In this document: piece after piece, positions 1-63,729 of the stretch
How positions within the stretch are numbered: the stretch's first letter is position 1
How the letters are laid out: each line of letters begins with the position of its first letter
Source of the DNA: Dendrolimus kikuchii
Taxonomy: Eukaryota > Arthropoda > Insecta > Lepidoptera > Lasiocampidae
Reading direction: 5' to 3'
Assembly: GCA_019925095.2 (NCBI GenBank)
Contig: CM034411.1
Coordinates: forward strand, 3,318,501-3,382,500
Length of the DNA: 64,000 nt
Translations under genes and position numbers: made by a program
Notes under the pieces: generated by a model
The model's database searches: none
What the model was told of the DNA's origin: nothing
The model's input: the letters and a program-made list of their open reading frames with translations, nothing else

Positions 1-499
1 ACCGAGGCGCCATTGAGACTCGAGCCGTAGGCGAGGGTCTTAAGAGAGCCGAGGACGGTAATCATCAATACACACGTGTATCATACGACGTTTTTCAACA
101 CACTTGTGAATAAAATAACAACAAAAACTCATTTTATTTAGTAGATAAAAAAAAGTTATATATGAGTGAAAGTTTTATTTATTAAACACGTACGAGTTAA
201 AATTATCTATTTAAATAAGAACTTGCATGAAATGAGCAAGCGATAGGAACATTAATTTATTTGTTCTATAGAACACGATCTTTTTTTTTTAATAAAAACT
301 TTTTTAAGAACAAAGCAACTCAATTTTTATATTTATCAGTTTATTGAAGTGTCTTAGTATGGTTAAAACTTCACACTCGACTTTCATACGAAAAGCATCG
401 ACTAAGTATCAAAAATCAGTAAACATTTTTTAAGGAAAAAGCTTTGAACCTGACTTGCATACAAAAGATATTTTAATAATTAAATTTAATTAAAAATTG
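1..499. other. AT-rich stretch, no gene seen
   Basis: I see no coding potential here beyond short random frames. The first 60 bases are GC-richer and may be the edge of a repeat, but I cannot assign them to a family. Confidence 0.4.
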
Positions 500-955
500 T
501 TGGAAGACGAAAGTCTTAGAGCAGTGCGTCCTACCCATCATGACATACGGTGCTGAGACATGGACACTGACAGTGGAACTGGTCCACAAATTCAAAGTCG
601 CTCAACGGGCTACGGAGCGAGCTATGTTAGGTGTTTCTCTTATGGATAAAATCAGAAATGAGGACATCCGTAAGAGAACGAAGGTAGCCGACATAGCTCG
701 CAAAATTAGCAAGTTGAAGTGGCAGTGGGCCGGTCACGTCTGTCGCAGGACCGACGGCCGATGGAGCAAACGAGTCATAAAGCGGAGACCACGTCTCGGC
801 AAACATAGCGTAGGACGCCCGCCAGCCCGATGGACTGACGACCTGCGCAAGATCGCCGGCAGGGACTGGATGAGGAAGACGGGAGACCGGGATATGTGGC
901 GCATACTTAGGGAGGCCTGTGTCTAGCAGTGGACTGAGATTGGGTGTTGAAGAAG
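500..955 (+). mobile_element. 5'-truncated RTE-type non-LTR retrotransposon, C-terminal RT end
   Basis: An open frame runs through 509-926 and ends with a stop at 924-926. It reads as the C-terminal tail of an RTE-like endonuclease/reverse transcriptase: the motif TYGAETWTL, then a KWQWAGHV..RTDGRW block and a GRPPARWTDDLRKIAGRDW block, which are the conserved tail of these proteins. The RT core and endonuclease are missing, so this is the usual 5'-truncated insertion. A short 3' region (ttgggtgttgaagaagaa) follows the stop. Function is lost. Family assignment is by motif memory. Confidence 0.75.
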
Positions 956-1100
956 AAAAATTGTTGTAGAACAGCCAGCTCCGCGCGCTTTCCTATTTAA
1001 ATCAATTAACTCCAGCGCGTTAATCGATCAATATTGTTAATCTATGTGAGAGTCTTGTGCCGGCAGCGAAGCGGTAAGTACGTACGCACACCACGCGAAT

Positions 1101-1146
1101 ATACGCTACAATTGGCGCCCCACGTTGGGCGCCAATTGTAGCGTAT
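1101..1146. repeat. Perfect 20-bp inverted repeat, retroviral PBS-like core
   Basis: Arms 1101-1120 and 1127-1146 are exact reverse complements separated by a 6-nt loop (cacgtt). On the minus strand the centre reads TGGCGCCCAACGTGGGGC, which looks like a primer-binding site of a gypsy/retrovirus-type LTR element. No flanking LTR or gag frame is recognisable, so it may be a relic of an LTR element or an unrelated hairpin. Confidence 0.6.
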
Positions 1147-1299
1147 TATCGATTAGCGCGCTGAAATCGAATCGATATGAATAGGGAGGCGCGCGAAGCT
1201 TGCCGTGCTACATTGTGTTTGGCCCATATCCCATTTCTCCTGTCGCTCTCTATCTTATCCCGTTCTCTTTATCCCATCCTATAGGTTGGCAACGCGTCG

Positions 1300-1400
1300 G
1301 TATCGCCCCCGGTGTTGCAAACGTCTATCGGCGATAGTAACCATTTTCCATGAGCTGTGCTGTCTGCCTGTTTACCACCTTCGCAATAAAAAATAAAAAG
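1300..1400 (+). repeat. Retroposon family A fragment (A-tailed)
   Basis: A diverged 3' end of the most abundant repeat in this window. It contains 'gttgcaaacgtctatcggcg', 'ccattttccatgagc' and an A-rich tail after 'cgcaataaaa'. Other copies have a fuller body; here only the last 100 bases remain. Confidence 0.6.
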
Positions 1401-1507
1401 AAATATCAATGCTTTTAATACTTAAATCAATACGACTACTAATAATTATGGAAAAATACTAAAATGACAATCGCCTAATAAGAAAATGTAACTATACTCT
1501 GGCTTTT

Positions 1508-1710
1508 AATTACCTGGACTAATATGACAGCTCCGATCGACTGTTTTTATGAAGCAAGCTTGGAGCAACTCTTACAATACTATATAATTTCTATAGAAAT
1601 TCTGTAGTATCCAACTCACACTGATGAGTTGTTTCAACTCGCACAACTCATTTGTAATTTAAAACAAAGATCGATCGCATCTGTCATTTGAGTCCAGGTA
1701 ATTGAAAATC
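1508..1710. mobile_element. MITE family M1 (inverted-repeat element)
   Basis: Terminal inverted repeats: 'taattacctggactaatatg' at the left and the matching 'tgtcatttgagtccaggtaa' at the right. The interior contains no frame. The same termini occur at 11748-12010 and 37381-37988, which establishes the family inside this window. The class II superfamily is not clear from the termini. Confidence 0.75.
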
Positions 1711-2298
1711 CAACTATAGTGGGCAATTGTCATACTATTGTATTCTACTTCCATCGTAAAAAAATCGGCACTACAAGTCCTCTTATGTCGTACTCTCGAT
1801 TAAAAAGCTTGTAAAACAAGTCCATTACAACTATAATTGCGTTTCGCTGCACAGTCAATCTCAGAAAATATTATGTATTTATGTATAACTTTGTAAGCTT
1901 TGTAGATCAAGAGAGTGTCATATATTCGATGTTTGAATTTTAGATGATACTTAAGTAGTCAATAAGCTTCTGCCTGGTTTACATACTCTCATTTCGAGCC
2001 TAATTGTACAAAGTTTCATACTAGTAGTCGGGGCTGTCTTAAGCATACCCGGGGTCGCGCCGGTGTGCGAAAATCAGCTTTTCCCCGGGGGCATTTATTA
2101 ATTTTTATTAGAGGGGAACCAAATAAAATTAAATGTTATGCTCATTTTTTAAGAATCTCTCGCTATTTGACAAAAACAGAACTTATTTGTCATGTAATGT
2201 GTTGTATGAATGAGATTTTACTTCTTTACAAAACGATTGTTAAACCAATCTTGAATAATCATGTATTTTAAGAAGTAAATGAAACGGCTTGTGCCCCT
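1711..2298. other. No gene or recognisable repeat
   Basis: AT-rich sequence with scattered short frames only. A frame at 2065-2271 has no recognisable motif and I do not call it. Confidence 0.4.
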
Positions 2299-2402
2299 TA
2301 GACTGCCTGTCCATTGAGGCAATTTTTATGCAATCATACTGAATTAACATTTCTCCGTTCCTCCGCCCCGCAGCCTCGCTCCGCTTCAATGGACAGGCAG
2401 CC
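2299..2402. repeat. Short inverted-repeat element
   Basis: The sequence 'gactgcctgtccattga' near 2301 and its complement 'tcaatggacaggcagcc' ending near 2402 form terminal inverted repeats around about 65 bases of GC-containing spacer. It lies directly beside the Harbinger-like element and may be a separate small MITE. Confidence 0.6.
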
Positions 2403-2405
2403 TTA

Positions 2406-2911
2406 AACCTAGTTCGCACTACGCTAGTAATTTAGTCGAGTAATTTAGTAACTAAACGTGTCTTAACAATAAAAAATTAGTCGAGTAGAATAGCAAGTCA
2501 TTTAGTCGAGTCGATCCATTTCATTCTATCTTTTTCGGCGAGTAGCGCCTGCCACCAGGCGTCACTGCTTACTCGTTCATTTGTTAACATTTTACTAACA
2601 GAAATTTTACACAACTTTCAGACTTCACAATGTATTCTTTGGTATCTTCTAGCGCTAATTTCTTCAGTAGACAATTCGTAGCTCCTAGTTCATCTCTTCT
2701 ATTAATCCATTGTCGTACCTCTAAAATAGCGATTGCCAGTAGCTTTATTAGCTTATTTACTTTCTTGCGTTGAACATTCATCTTGAAAAACACCACTCAC
2801 TTGTATACTGTACTTGACCGTAGTGCGAACGATTTTTGGGCAGTAGCGAGTATTTTAGTTACTAAACTACTCGGTACTCGACTAAATTACTAGCGTAGTG
2901 TAAACTAGGCT
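2406..2911 (-). mobile_element. Non-autonomous PIF/Harbinger-like element
   Basis: About 35-bp terminal inverted repeats with the shared core 'actacgctagtaatttagtc' are flanked by TTA at 2403-2405 and 2912-2914, the 3-bp duplication expected of PIF/Harbinger. The interior carries a minus-strand frame, 2584-2796 (70 codons), with a pattern NRRDELGATNCLLKKLALED. This resembles the N-terminal region of HARBI1-type nucleases, where R-x-x-x-G and an LxLED stretch precede the DDE domain. The catalytic domain is absent, so the copy is an internally deleted derivative. Confidence 0.7.
2584..2796 (-). pseudogene. N-terminal remnant of a HARBI1-like transposase
   Basis: Seventy codons, Met-initiated, entirely inside the inverted-repeat element 2406-2911. 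The first 25 residues are basic. The middle has the RRDELG and LALED motifs typical of the region before the nuclease domain. No DDE residues are encoded. Whether it is ever translated is unknown. Confidence 0.5.
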
Positions 2912-3269
2912 TTAGGCCCCTGCGCTCGGATGCCGGGCAGCCCTTGCACCCCCGGGTAAGGATGGCCCTGCTTATCGTATATTAATAAACTGCACGCCAA
3001 CACATTATTTTTAACAACATTTTATCCGTTCAAAAGTTGCCTGAAACTGCTTTAAGGCTTTAAATAGAGGACGGTGTCTCGCTAGTGCATTACCACATAT
3101 TTGAAAATATACATTGACAGAATTTAATCACGACAGATGTGTATTACACAAATCTAAAAAGTAATATTGGGAAAGTTTAACAAGAAAAAAAATTATCGTT
3201 AATCTGGCTAAAACTCCAAAACTGCTTGACTTATTTTTATGAAATGTTGTGTGTATTTGAATGAATTAC

Positions 3270-3570
3270 CCATGTATAGAAAATAGAGTATTTTGTTGGA
3301 AAACAGCCGTTCCCTCTGATTTGCCGTATGACATTGCTTTAGAGAAATTGATCCTGACAAGTTACACTAAGATTTGCTATAATAATACAGAATATGTTTA
3401 TTTTTCAATATCAGCCGATTCGATTTCTGACGTTCTGACAAGGGTAATTGATTTTCAAAAAATTTAAACACTGGCTTTCGTCAAAATCAGGCTGAGGCTC
3501 GAGACTCCTTTGCATGTTTTCCGTTATTTCGTACAGTTTGGGATTTGGTCCCGAAAGCCCACTTGAAAAA
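3270..3570. repeat. Repeat family C copy
   Basis: Shares long blocks with 36885-37110 and in part with 51290-51430: 'gatcctgacaag', 'tcagccgattcgat', 'ctcgagactcctttg', 'gcccacttgaaaaatt'. No coding sequence is retained. Class unknown. Confidence 0.55.
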
Positions 3571-3642
3571 TTCACCAATATTTTTATATATGTCAGGGAA
3601 ATGTTTTGCGCCTTTCAATTATTGCACAGCGCCGTCTATTAT

Positions 3643-4172
<530 letters not shown>

Positions 4173-4847
4173 TTTATTTCCTTGTAGAAACTCTTTACTG
4201 TATTTATGGTCGGTTGACTTAATATAGAAAAACATTGTGAAATGTAATGTTAATCGGTGAAAAGATATATTCGGGTCATTAAATATTTTTATTTGGAGTT
4301 TTCTTCATAAATATGTCGAAATTCGATATAACCATCGTCCGTACGTCCACACTCCAATTGACATTTGTGTAATACGGATATGTCGTAAGTAATTTGTCAC
4401 TTTTGTGTATGTCGCAATACGCTTCCGAAATTTGAACTCCATTTAAGTATTCGACATTATCTAGGTTTGACTGTGCTTTAGAATCAACATTTAATTCTTC
4501 GTCACTAATTTTCTTCGAAAAAAACCTATTATTGCCACTTTATTAATAATAATATTACAATAGTCATATATAATATAATAATATCACCTATTTATTAATA
4601 ATTTATTTCGTTACAACAGTATCTAACGCTAAACGGTGATTTACTTGCGGCGGTGCGACCGAATGAGACGCCATCTTTGAAACGGCACTGTGAACAAAAT
4701 CAAACCGAATCAAATTTGTACAAAAATGAAATTGTACATTCTAGTGTTACACCTCAAAATTTAACCACCTGTGTCCACCGGAACGGAAGTCACTTATTTA
4801 ATCACAAAACTTTTAATTTACCACAGGTAAGAACTAACAGAGATAGA
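4173..4847. other. No gene seen
   Basis: AT-rich sequence with repeated 'aataata' runs. A 69-codon frame at 4653-4862 has no motif and runs into the SINE; not called. Confidence 0.4.
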
Positions 4848-5143
4848 GTCGTGGTAGCGTAATGGCTAGCGCACGCGTCCCAAACTCAAAGGGCGCGGGT
4901 TCGATCCTGGCCGGAGCGCATGCACCGCTTAGGCAGTTTTCTGACCTAATGTGCATATTGTTACAAATACCGCGTGCTAATAACGGCGAAGGAAAACATC
5001 GTGATGCAACCTGCACATCGAGATAACCGATGTGTCAAACCTTCCAGGCCGCCTTAGACAAGTGTGGCGGATATACTGTCCGTTTCCCCTATGGGGGAGG
5101 CCCGAGCCCAGCAGTGGGACATTTATGGGCTGATATTATAATA
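4848..5143 (+). mobile_element. tRNA-derived SINE, family S1, near-complete
   Basis: The 5' head has the two parts of a type-2 RNA polymerase III promoter: box A 'tagcgtaatggctagcgc' at 4856-4873 and box B 'ggttcgatcc' at 4898-4907. A tRNA-unrelated body follows, with 'gcatattgttacaa', 'gaaggaaaacatcgtgatg' and 'gataaccgatgtgtcaaa', then a 3' part 'cccagcagtgggac' ending in a TAA/TTAT-rich tail. Ten copies or parts occur in this window in both orientations. It encodes no protein and depends on a LINE for movement. Confidence 0.85.
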
Positions 5144-5669
5144 GCTAATATAGGTGAACATTCTGCCGTATACAGAATGACGAATTCTGTTGGTATTATG
5201 AATTTTACACCCTATTGTTCACTTTTTTTCAATTTAGCTATTTGAAAATCATTTCTATTTGAAAAACCATTTCGAGGAATAGTCTTCCTAATCATTTCTG
5301 TCTAGTTAAAATTCAAAAAAACGTACAATCCCCTTGTATTTTGAAAGAAATGTGTTTGACCTTTGTTTGACCTTACTAAATCCTATGACGTCATTAGCAT
5401 CTGGTGAAATGCATATGAATACCGTAGCCATTCAGTTTTAAAACACAAAACGACCGACATTTTCCTTTTTATGTCATTGTTATGTCATACAACATAACAT
5501 AAACAAACATTTCATTCGACGTATTCCAGAATAAAATTATGTAAATTAGCTCTTCAGACCAATATTTAGCAAATATCTGTATACTAAATACTTAAATATG
5601 ATCTTAAACTAAAAGTCAAAGAAAAGTGCATTATGTAAACGAGCGTTTTCGTAAACTGCGGTTGGAACG
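5144..5669. other. No gene seen
   Basis: AT-rich sequence between the SINE and the mariner remnant. The 3' part probably includes the mariner 5' region but I cannot place its terminus. Confidence 0.35.
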
Positions 5670-6190
5670 ATGTCGAAACCTTTTCAAGAGATACGATCCA
5701 AAAGTAACCTGTTTACCAATAAGAAGATCATCATAGTGGAAGAAAAGTTTAATACGGTAATACGCCTTACGCCAGAAGTTAATGCGTTCAGCCTTCTGTA
5801 CACAATGTCCACCACATTCATCATCAGGAAGTGTAATGGTTTGATGAGGTGTTTCCTACGAGGAGGTCACTTCAAGGCGCAACATTTCCAAAATCACATA
5901 TAGGAAGCAACGATTTAACCATTAAGTGATACTCTATTCCCTGGATAGCAGTGGATTTTCCAACAGGACTCTGCACCCTCCCATAAAGCTAAGTCTATCT
6001 AAAATTGGTTGCAAACCAATTTGCCGGGCTTTGTTCGGAGCGAAGATTGGCCATTGTTGAACTCTGACTTGAATTCTTTGGATTATTCTTTATAAACTGT
6101 ATTAGAGCTAATGGCATACAGAAAATTTACTAGAACCTGAATTTATCTCAAGCGAGCCCATACCAATAAATCAAAAATTATTCCTATTGA
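5670..6190 (+). pseudogene. Decayed Tc1/mariner transposase
   Basis: The opening frame 5670-5903 reads as the middle of a mariner-type transposase (..LFTNKKIIIVEEKFN..), where the first catalytic Asp of the usual FTDE motif is Asn. Later frames contain WIFQQDSAP near 5950 and a DLNSLDYS block near 6070, corresponding to the second and third catalytic blocks. Several frameshifts separate these pieces, so no protein can be made. Inverted termini were not located. Confidence 0.75.
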
Positions 6191-8454
6191 AATGATTTGA
6201 ACCACCACAGAAGAATGGCCCACACCTTTAAAGCTTATTAATTAATTAATTGAAAACAAGGATGGCTATTTTGAATAATTTAATTTTATATATACATAAA
6301 TCTAGATGTTAGTAGTTATAATTCATGTAAACAATTATGAATATTTAACATTCCTCCATAAAATATTTCAGTTTTATTTTGTCTGAAGACTTATGAACAT
6401 ACATAGAAGGTAATGACTATATAGCTTAAGAGTTCACATTAAGAGTTATAAGAATTCGATGATTTTCTATACTGAATACAAACTATTGTGAGTTATAAAT
6501 ATGTGAGTGCCATATATTTATATATGAATTGATTGATATATCTTTTGACTTGTTATTTTGTAAGATGAAATATTAAATAACTTTTAGCAGTTAAACTTGT
6601 TTATTTACTTAAAACACTTATTAATAATAATTTAGGACATATAATCTTTTCAGAAATGTTCGGTTTTATCCATTTCTTTTTTCTGCAGGCTAGTATTTGG
6701 TATTTTCTAATGCTCGAATGATGAGTATTTGGTATTTTCTCTATGTTTTTAAAATTTTCATGTAAACTGCAGCGCATAACTCATATAAAGTTCTATGTTC
6801 AAGCATAACCCTTGCTTGTACAGAAAAGTTGTTGTTGCTAGTTCTTTCCGGATGACCTGAAAAAACAATTGATATAAATTGTCTGTTTAATGATTTGCAT
6901 AGTCATTATTTCACTCATAAATCTACATATTAGTAACTATGTTACACATCAAGATTATTAAGATAGATAAGATATTATTAACAGATTTACAATGAATAAG
7001 GTGTTTGTCACAAATCTTCATATTCCATGAAATCCTTCAAGCTTTAGAAGATGTGCTCGATTAGCCACTTTTTAAGCTGTATGTGTAAGTGAATATATTT
7101 AAAACTACTAGAGAGTTTAATATTTTCCGGTAAGTTGTTGTATATGGTCAGACCTATAAGATACCTTAGAAATCAAACACACTATACAATGGTCAGGACA
7201 GTGGTGCAATCCTATGTCTGTTCCTTTATTTGTATGTATTTATATGAGATACTTTACTTGTATTATAAATTAATAAGAAAGTAATATAGGTTGTTAGTTA
7301 TTTGATTGTACCATATTATCAAATAAGTAATTAATATTATATTAATCGTTTTCTAATAATCGGTCAGTTTCTAATTAATTAGTGACATTTTTGAATAAAA
7401 CAGGTGCACATTTTAGACGAATTTCGACTCCAACACAAAATATACATCTATCATCATCTATCAGTTAAATAAGTAATTAATATTACTGGTTTTATTACAT
7501 GGATGAAATTTATAGACAGTAATAGTAATAAAATACACAAGTTCTAAAAGGAAGTAGCGGCGTCTGATGAAATCTTGATATGGACGAACAGGATGAATTT
7601 AGACACGTTCGCAAAACTACTTACATCAGGATTTTAACTCTTATTTCTCCAATATTATGTACTGGAAGCTATGTACTCTAATAACATTACATTGTCAACT
7701 TTAGGTAGGTTTTGCGAATCAGCTTTTACAAAGTTGACACTCGTATGCGAAGATCCGGCCATGTTGACAAAGAAAATATTTCATATATTTTCAATAATAA
7801 AACACTTCACTTTTTTGTTGCATGATTCCAAAATTATTTTCTAAGGACGAAATGAATTGTAATTAATAATATTAGCATTCAGAAATGTCGCATTAACCGC
7901 TGATCTGAATCCGATATACCCAATGTTGCCAGGTTGCTAATAGTGAAATCACAAAAATTTTGAATTTTTGTAGATAGACACACGTGTATATGAAACTAAC
8001 TCCCAACGCATTGACTGAAAAAAGGCTTTATCGAACGTCACAATGATTTTTGAAGTTAAAAACTTCTGTGGGCACTTTTGGGGTGGGGAAAATGCACTGA
8101 ATTCCCGTGACCGTCACTCTGAGATACTAAGTTTTTACCTCTGAAGTGCCGTCCCAACATCTGAGAGATTTTTAAGTCTTACTAACGACACCCCCCCCCC
8201 CTCCCCTTAATTGAAACTGACAATACAACCTTTCTATTCTAACTGTATTGACAACATCATTGGATAATGAATCATGTATAGGCCAGAGATTAAAAATGAT
8301 AACCTAAATGTGATACCAAATCAAAATAATTTAATGGTCGAATGTTTTAATTGCGAAAAGAATACTTTATTACAAATAAAGAAAGTAATGTCATTGCGAT
8401 GTCTAATAGAATAACTGGAATTTTTGCCTGGTAATCAATGAATTACAACATTAC
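6191..8454. other. Long AT-rich gap, no gene
   Basis: More than 2 kb with only short random frames and homopolymer runs, including a C10 tract near 8190. No splice-linked coding exon was recognised on either strand. Confidence 0.45.
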
Positions 8455-8825
8455 TTCGTAATACCGAAGTAAGAAAGAGAGTTGGTCTGAAAGAGAGTGT
8501 CGGGGTGAAGGTAAGGAAAGGAATGCTCCGGTGGTTCGGCCATGTAGCAAGAATGCATGATGAAAGAATGACTAAACAGATATACAATGCAAAAGTGGAT
8601 GGATGCAGAAGTCGTGGAAGGCCACGACACACCTTCCATGACCAAATTGATCGTATACTAGCAGAAGGTGATGTCAGGAGCCTTAAGAACAGACGAGCGT
8701 GCATGACAAGAGCTATGAATGTCAAAGAAGCGAGTGAGGTGTGTAAGAATAAGCCTGAATTGCGCTCTGTTGTTCGTGCCTACCTCGCAAGGGAACTGGC
8801 GTGAAGCTATGTATGTATGTATGTA
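8455..8825 (+). mobile_element. TATG-tailed LINE fragment R, copy 1
   Basis: The frame from about 8455 to the stop at 8802-8804 encodes the last ~115 residues of a non-LTR reverse transcriptase: TEVRKRVGLKESVGVKVR, then RWFGHVARM, GCRSRGRPRHTFHDQID and KNRRACMTR. It ends in LARELA and is followed by a (tatg)n tail. This copy keeps the GMLRWFGHV stretch lost in part from copy 2. Six further copies lie in the window. Confidence 0.8.
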
Positions 8826-9224
8826 ATCAATGAATGGTATCAAATTATAGCTGTATATTTTTCAATATAAGCTCTGTAAGATTGATTTTTCACTAAAGGT
8901 CACTTTAAATAATTTACCGATAACTTTAGAAAATAATAATAGTTGAACACGAAAAATTATAAACATAGCGACAAAATTGCTAAGCTGGCCACACTAAAAT
9001 GATCACGATATGTCATAATGAATAATGACAGTAATATTTAAATAGTAGCACAGATTATTATGATTAGTAGGTTTTATTTTCGTTTTATAGGCAAAGGAAT
9101 TAATGTAAAGTTGTCCCCAATGACGTCATCGGAGAATTTTTTTAAATATCGAATTAAAAAAAAACTAACTCTTAAAACACAAAAATATTCAAATTAGTAT
9201 CTTAAAATACCCTATTTTACGTAA
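8826..9224. other. No gene seen
   Basis: AT-rich; no recognised repeat or frame. Confidence 0.35.
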
Positions 9225-9375
9225 TAAAAATATAAGAATAACTTATTATATTAATTTATTCCAATTTTAATACTAAACTTATACTAATGTAGAGTGTATC
9301 TGTTATATGCTGGTGTTGTGAGGAAGTGCATGTGCAGTGTTGGCCTTATATCTATACTTATATATAGTCCTATCT
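9225..9375 (+). repeat. Repeat family D copy
   Basis: The block 'tactaatgtagagtgtatct', 'tgctggtgttgtgaggaag' and 'gcatgtgcagtg' recurs at 40690-40840 and, inverted, at 27150-27300. No protein is encoded. Class unknown. Confidence 0.6.
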
Positions 9376-9687
9376 GAATTCTTAAGGCTTTAGTGGTGCC
9401 CTCCCATAATACTATTCAGGCGCAATAAAATTCCGTACGTACAAAGGTCGACATAATCGCCGTCTCTGCTCCGTGTATTAAGAAACGACTCTAGACTTTG
9501 TTCAAATCCTCTTAAATTTGTCACCCCTACTTGTATTTCATTTTTACCACTCTAAGACCATACGTAGTTCGTAGACAATCAATTATATTACGCATGCCGT
9601 GTTTGCATAAACAGAATATAGTGTTAAGCTATGAAACTGTTTAAGGCTATATATAAAAAAACGATGTTTATAATCTATATTCACATA

Positions 9688-9935
9688 TAACAACCCACAG
9701 CCAGGTGGTAGGGCATTTGCCCGACTGGATGGCTACCACCCCTGGTCTAAAGTATGTCGCCATAACAACCTTCGAGTTGTGTTCCGGCATTAGTGACCAG
9801 GTTCCAGTTTCCTTTAAGAGAGCAGCAGCGCATTTGTAGCACCTTTGGTGTTGCAAATGTCCATAGGCGACGGTAACCGCTTTCCATCAAGTGGGCCATC
9901 TGCCTGTCTGCTGATCTGCAATAAAAAAATATCAA
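9688..9935 (+). repeat. Retroposon family A copy
   Basis: Contains the diagnostic order 'ccaggtggtagggcatttgc', 'tggctaccacccctggtcta', 'gttccggcattagtgaccag', 'gttgcaaatgtccataggcg', 'ccatcaagtgggcc' and an A-rich tail after 'gcaataaaaaaa'. Sense is set by that tail. The 3' part resembles abundant lepidopteran Bm1-type SINE sequence from memory; no pol III head was found, so it could instead be a LINE 3' end. Confidence 0.75.
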
Positions 9936-10235
9936 TTTTACAGACCAATAAAAAAATACACTCCTTATCTGATTTACAATAGGGATGTGGACACATTTTT
10001 TTTCTCCCTCTTCTGACGCTCACGTTGGTCAGGGACTTTTTTAGTTAGGAGTCACCTTATGCGAGCAAAACTTACAGGTGTACATAACGGGTAATAGTTT
10101 TTTTTTTGTGCAAATATAAAAATCTACGGTTGTGTTTGGATAATCTATTTCTTTTACAGTTTCTAAAAAATAAAAGTAGTTTTTGCAAGTTGCTTAGTTT
10201 TTTTATAAAATGTAAATAATAATAATATACGGTTA
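9936..10235. other. No gene seen, downstream of MON2
   Basis: AT-rich with T and A runs. It could contain the MON2 polyadenylation region. Confidence 0.35.
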
Positions 10236-10365
10236 ACAATACTGAGTTTTAACAATTTTAATCGCGTTATTTTATATTTGATTTTTATTCCGACGTTTCG
10301 ACCACTTTTCATTAGCCGGTCGCAGGACACAAAGATGTCAACTGTCAATGAGTGTTGACAATTTT
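10236..10365. mobile_element. Partial MITE family M2
   Basis: Matches the left half of the full copy at 26339-26627: 'gttttaacaattttaatcgc', 'attccgacgtttcgaccac' and 'gtcaatgagtgttgac'. The right terminus is missing. It lies within the probable MON2 3' untranslated or downstream region. 'tttatt' at 10284-10289 would read AATAAA on the minus strand and is a possible poly(A) signal. Confidence 0.6.
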
Positions 10366-10608
10366 TTTGTAATAAGTTAAAAAAATATTATATTTCAAAA
10401 AATAATTGTATCGAAACGAATAACGTGGAAAGTTCTAAAATACATCGTAAGTTGATAGAAAAAAAAGTTATGACAGTAAGTCGCGAAAACTTAAGAAAGA
10501 ATTGGTTCCCATAAACATTACTCAAAGCAAAGAATAAGTACGTCGTTACCGTGAATACGGCCGCTATAGGCGCGTGCTCTATATATGTATGGTGTACAGA
10601 ACGCGGCG

Positions 10609-62865
<52,257 letters not shown>

Positions 62866-63419
62866 CTGAAACAGCATACTTACATATTAGCGAGTGGCCG
62901 TGTGCGAGTCGGACTCACGCTCCATACAACCTGCTCTACAAAATATGATAAGGATATTAGAAGTTGGATGAGCTGAGCTGAGGATGTCGGAAAACCTGGA
63001 TGCCGTTTGCATAATCGTAAAACATTCGCTCTACCACCATGCGCACTGTGTACTGTCAACATTAACCACTCTACCATCTTTGTACTGCCTACAATAATAT
63101 CTACTACGAGCTCGATATTTTCAATGCATCGGTTAAGCACATCAAGAAGTTTCACACTCTTTGCTAATTATTTATTTATTTCTTTTCTTTCTTCTTAAAT
63201 TATTATGTAGACGATGTCTATTTATAAAGCATGCTGTGCCATTCAGCAACCATATTCTCTGTGTTCTAGTTTTGTTTAAAAGTACGTAAGCTGAGTTGGC
63301 CAGTTTGCGAACTAAACTAAAAAAAATTCTTACACGGCGGTTCTGATTCTCATCGGCCGCCGTCGTTATAACTGGGTAGATGACACATGTTACACACAAA
63401 AAACAAATTCTTACACTAT
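62866..63419. other. Intron sequence with a repeat fragment
   Basis: 'gtggccgtgtgcgagtcgga' at 62892 is a common lepidopteran repeat phrase. A 91-codon minus frame over 62880-63155 and others have no motif. No further MON2 exon was recognised. Confidence 0.4.
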
Positions 63420-63722
63420 GAATACACTAGCGGTCTCAAAAAATTAAAAACTAGAACCCGATTCCAACACCACCTACTCAATCACACATAAAATTTCATC
63501 AAAATCGTAGGACCCAATTCCAGCGCCACGTATTTTGTTTAGATTGATGTGTTACATTATTAAAGTTTTTGTGGGGATCCCTAATTTTTATATAGCCTAT
63601 ATTAATCAGGGATAATGTAGCATTGGAATAGTGAAAGAATCTTTGAAATTAGTACAATAGTTTTTGAGTTTATTCGTTACAAACATACAAAAGTACAAAT
63701 CTTTCCTCTTTATAATATTATA
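63420..63722 (-). mobile_element. Helitron-like repeat, minus orientation
   Basis: 'acactagcggtctcaaaaaa' at the low end and 'tacaaatctttcctctttat' with 'aatattatat' at the high end give the reverse complement of a Lep1-like end and start. Confidence 0.55.
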
Positions 63723-63729
63723 TATACAC

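Noticed and set aside
4848..4920. tRNA gene (and the similar heads at 17.5, 29.3, 50.6, 52.6, 55.4 and 62.5 kb)
   Set aside because: Box A and B are present but each is the head of a dispersed SINE with a long non-tRNA body; the flanking sequence does not form a proper acceptor stem that I could see.
62880..63155. Upstream MON2 exon
   Set aside because: The minus-strand frame has no MON2 motif and contains a common repeat phrase; the acceptor at 62866 closes exon 1 in this window.
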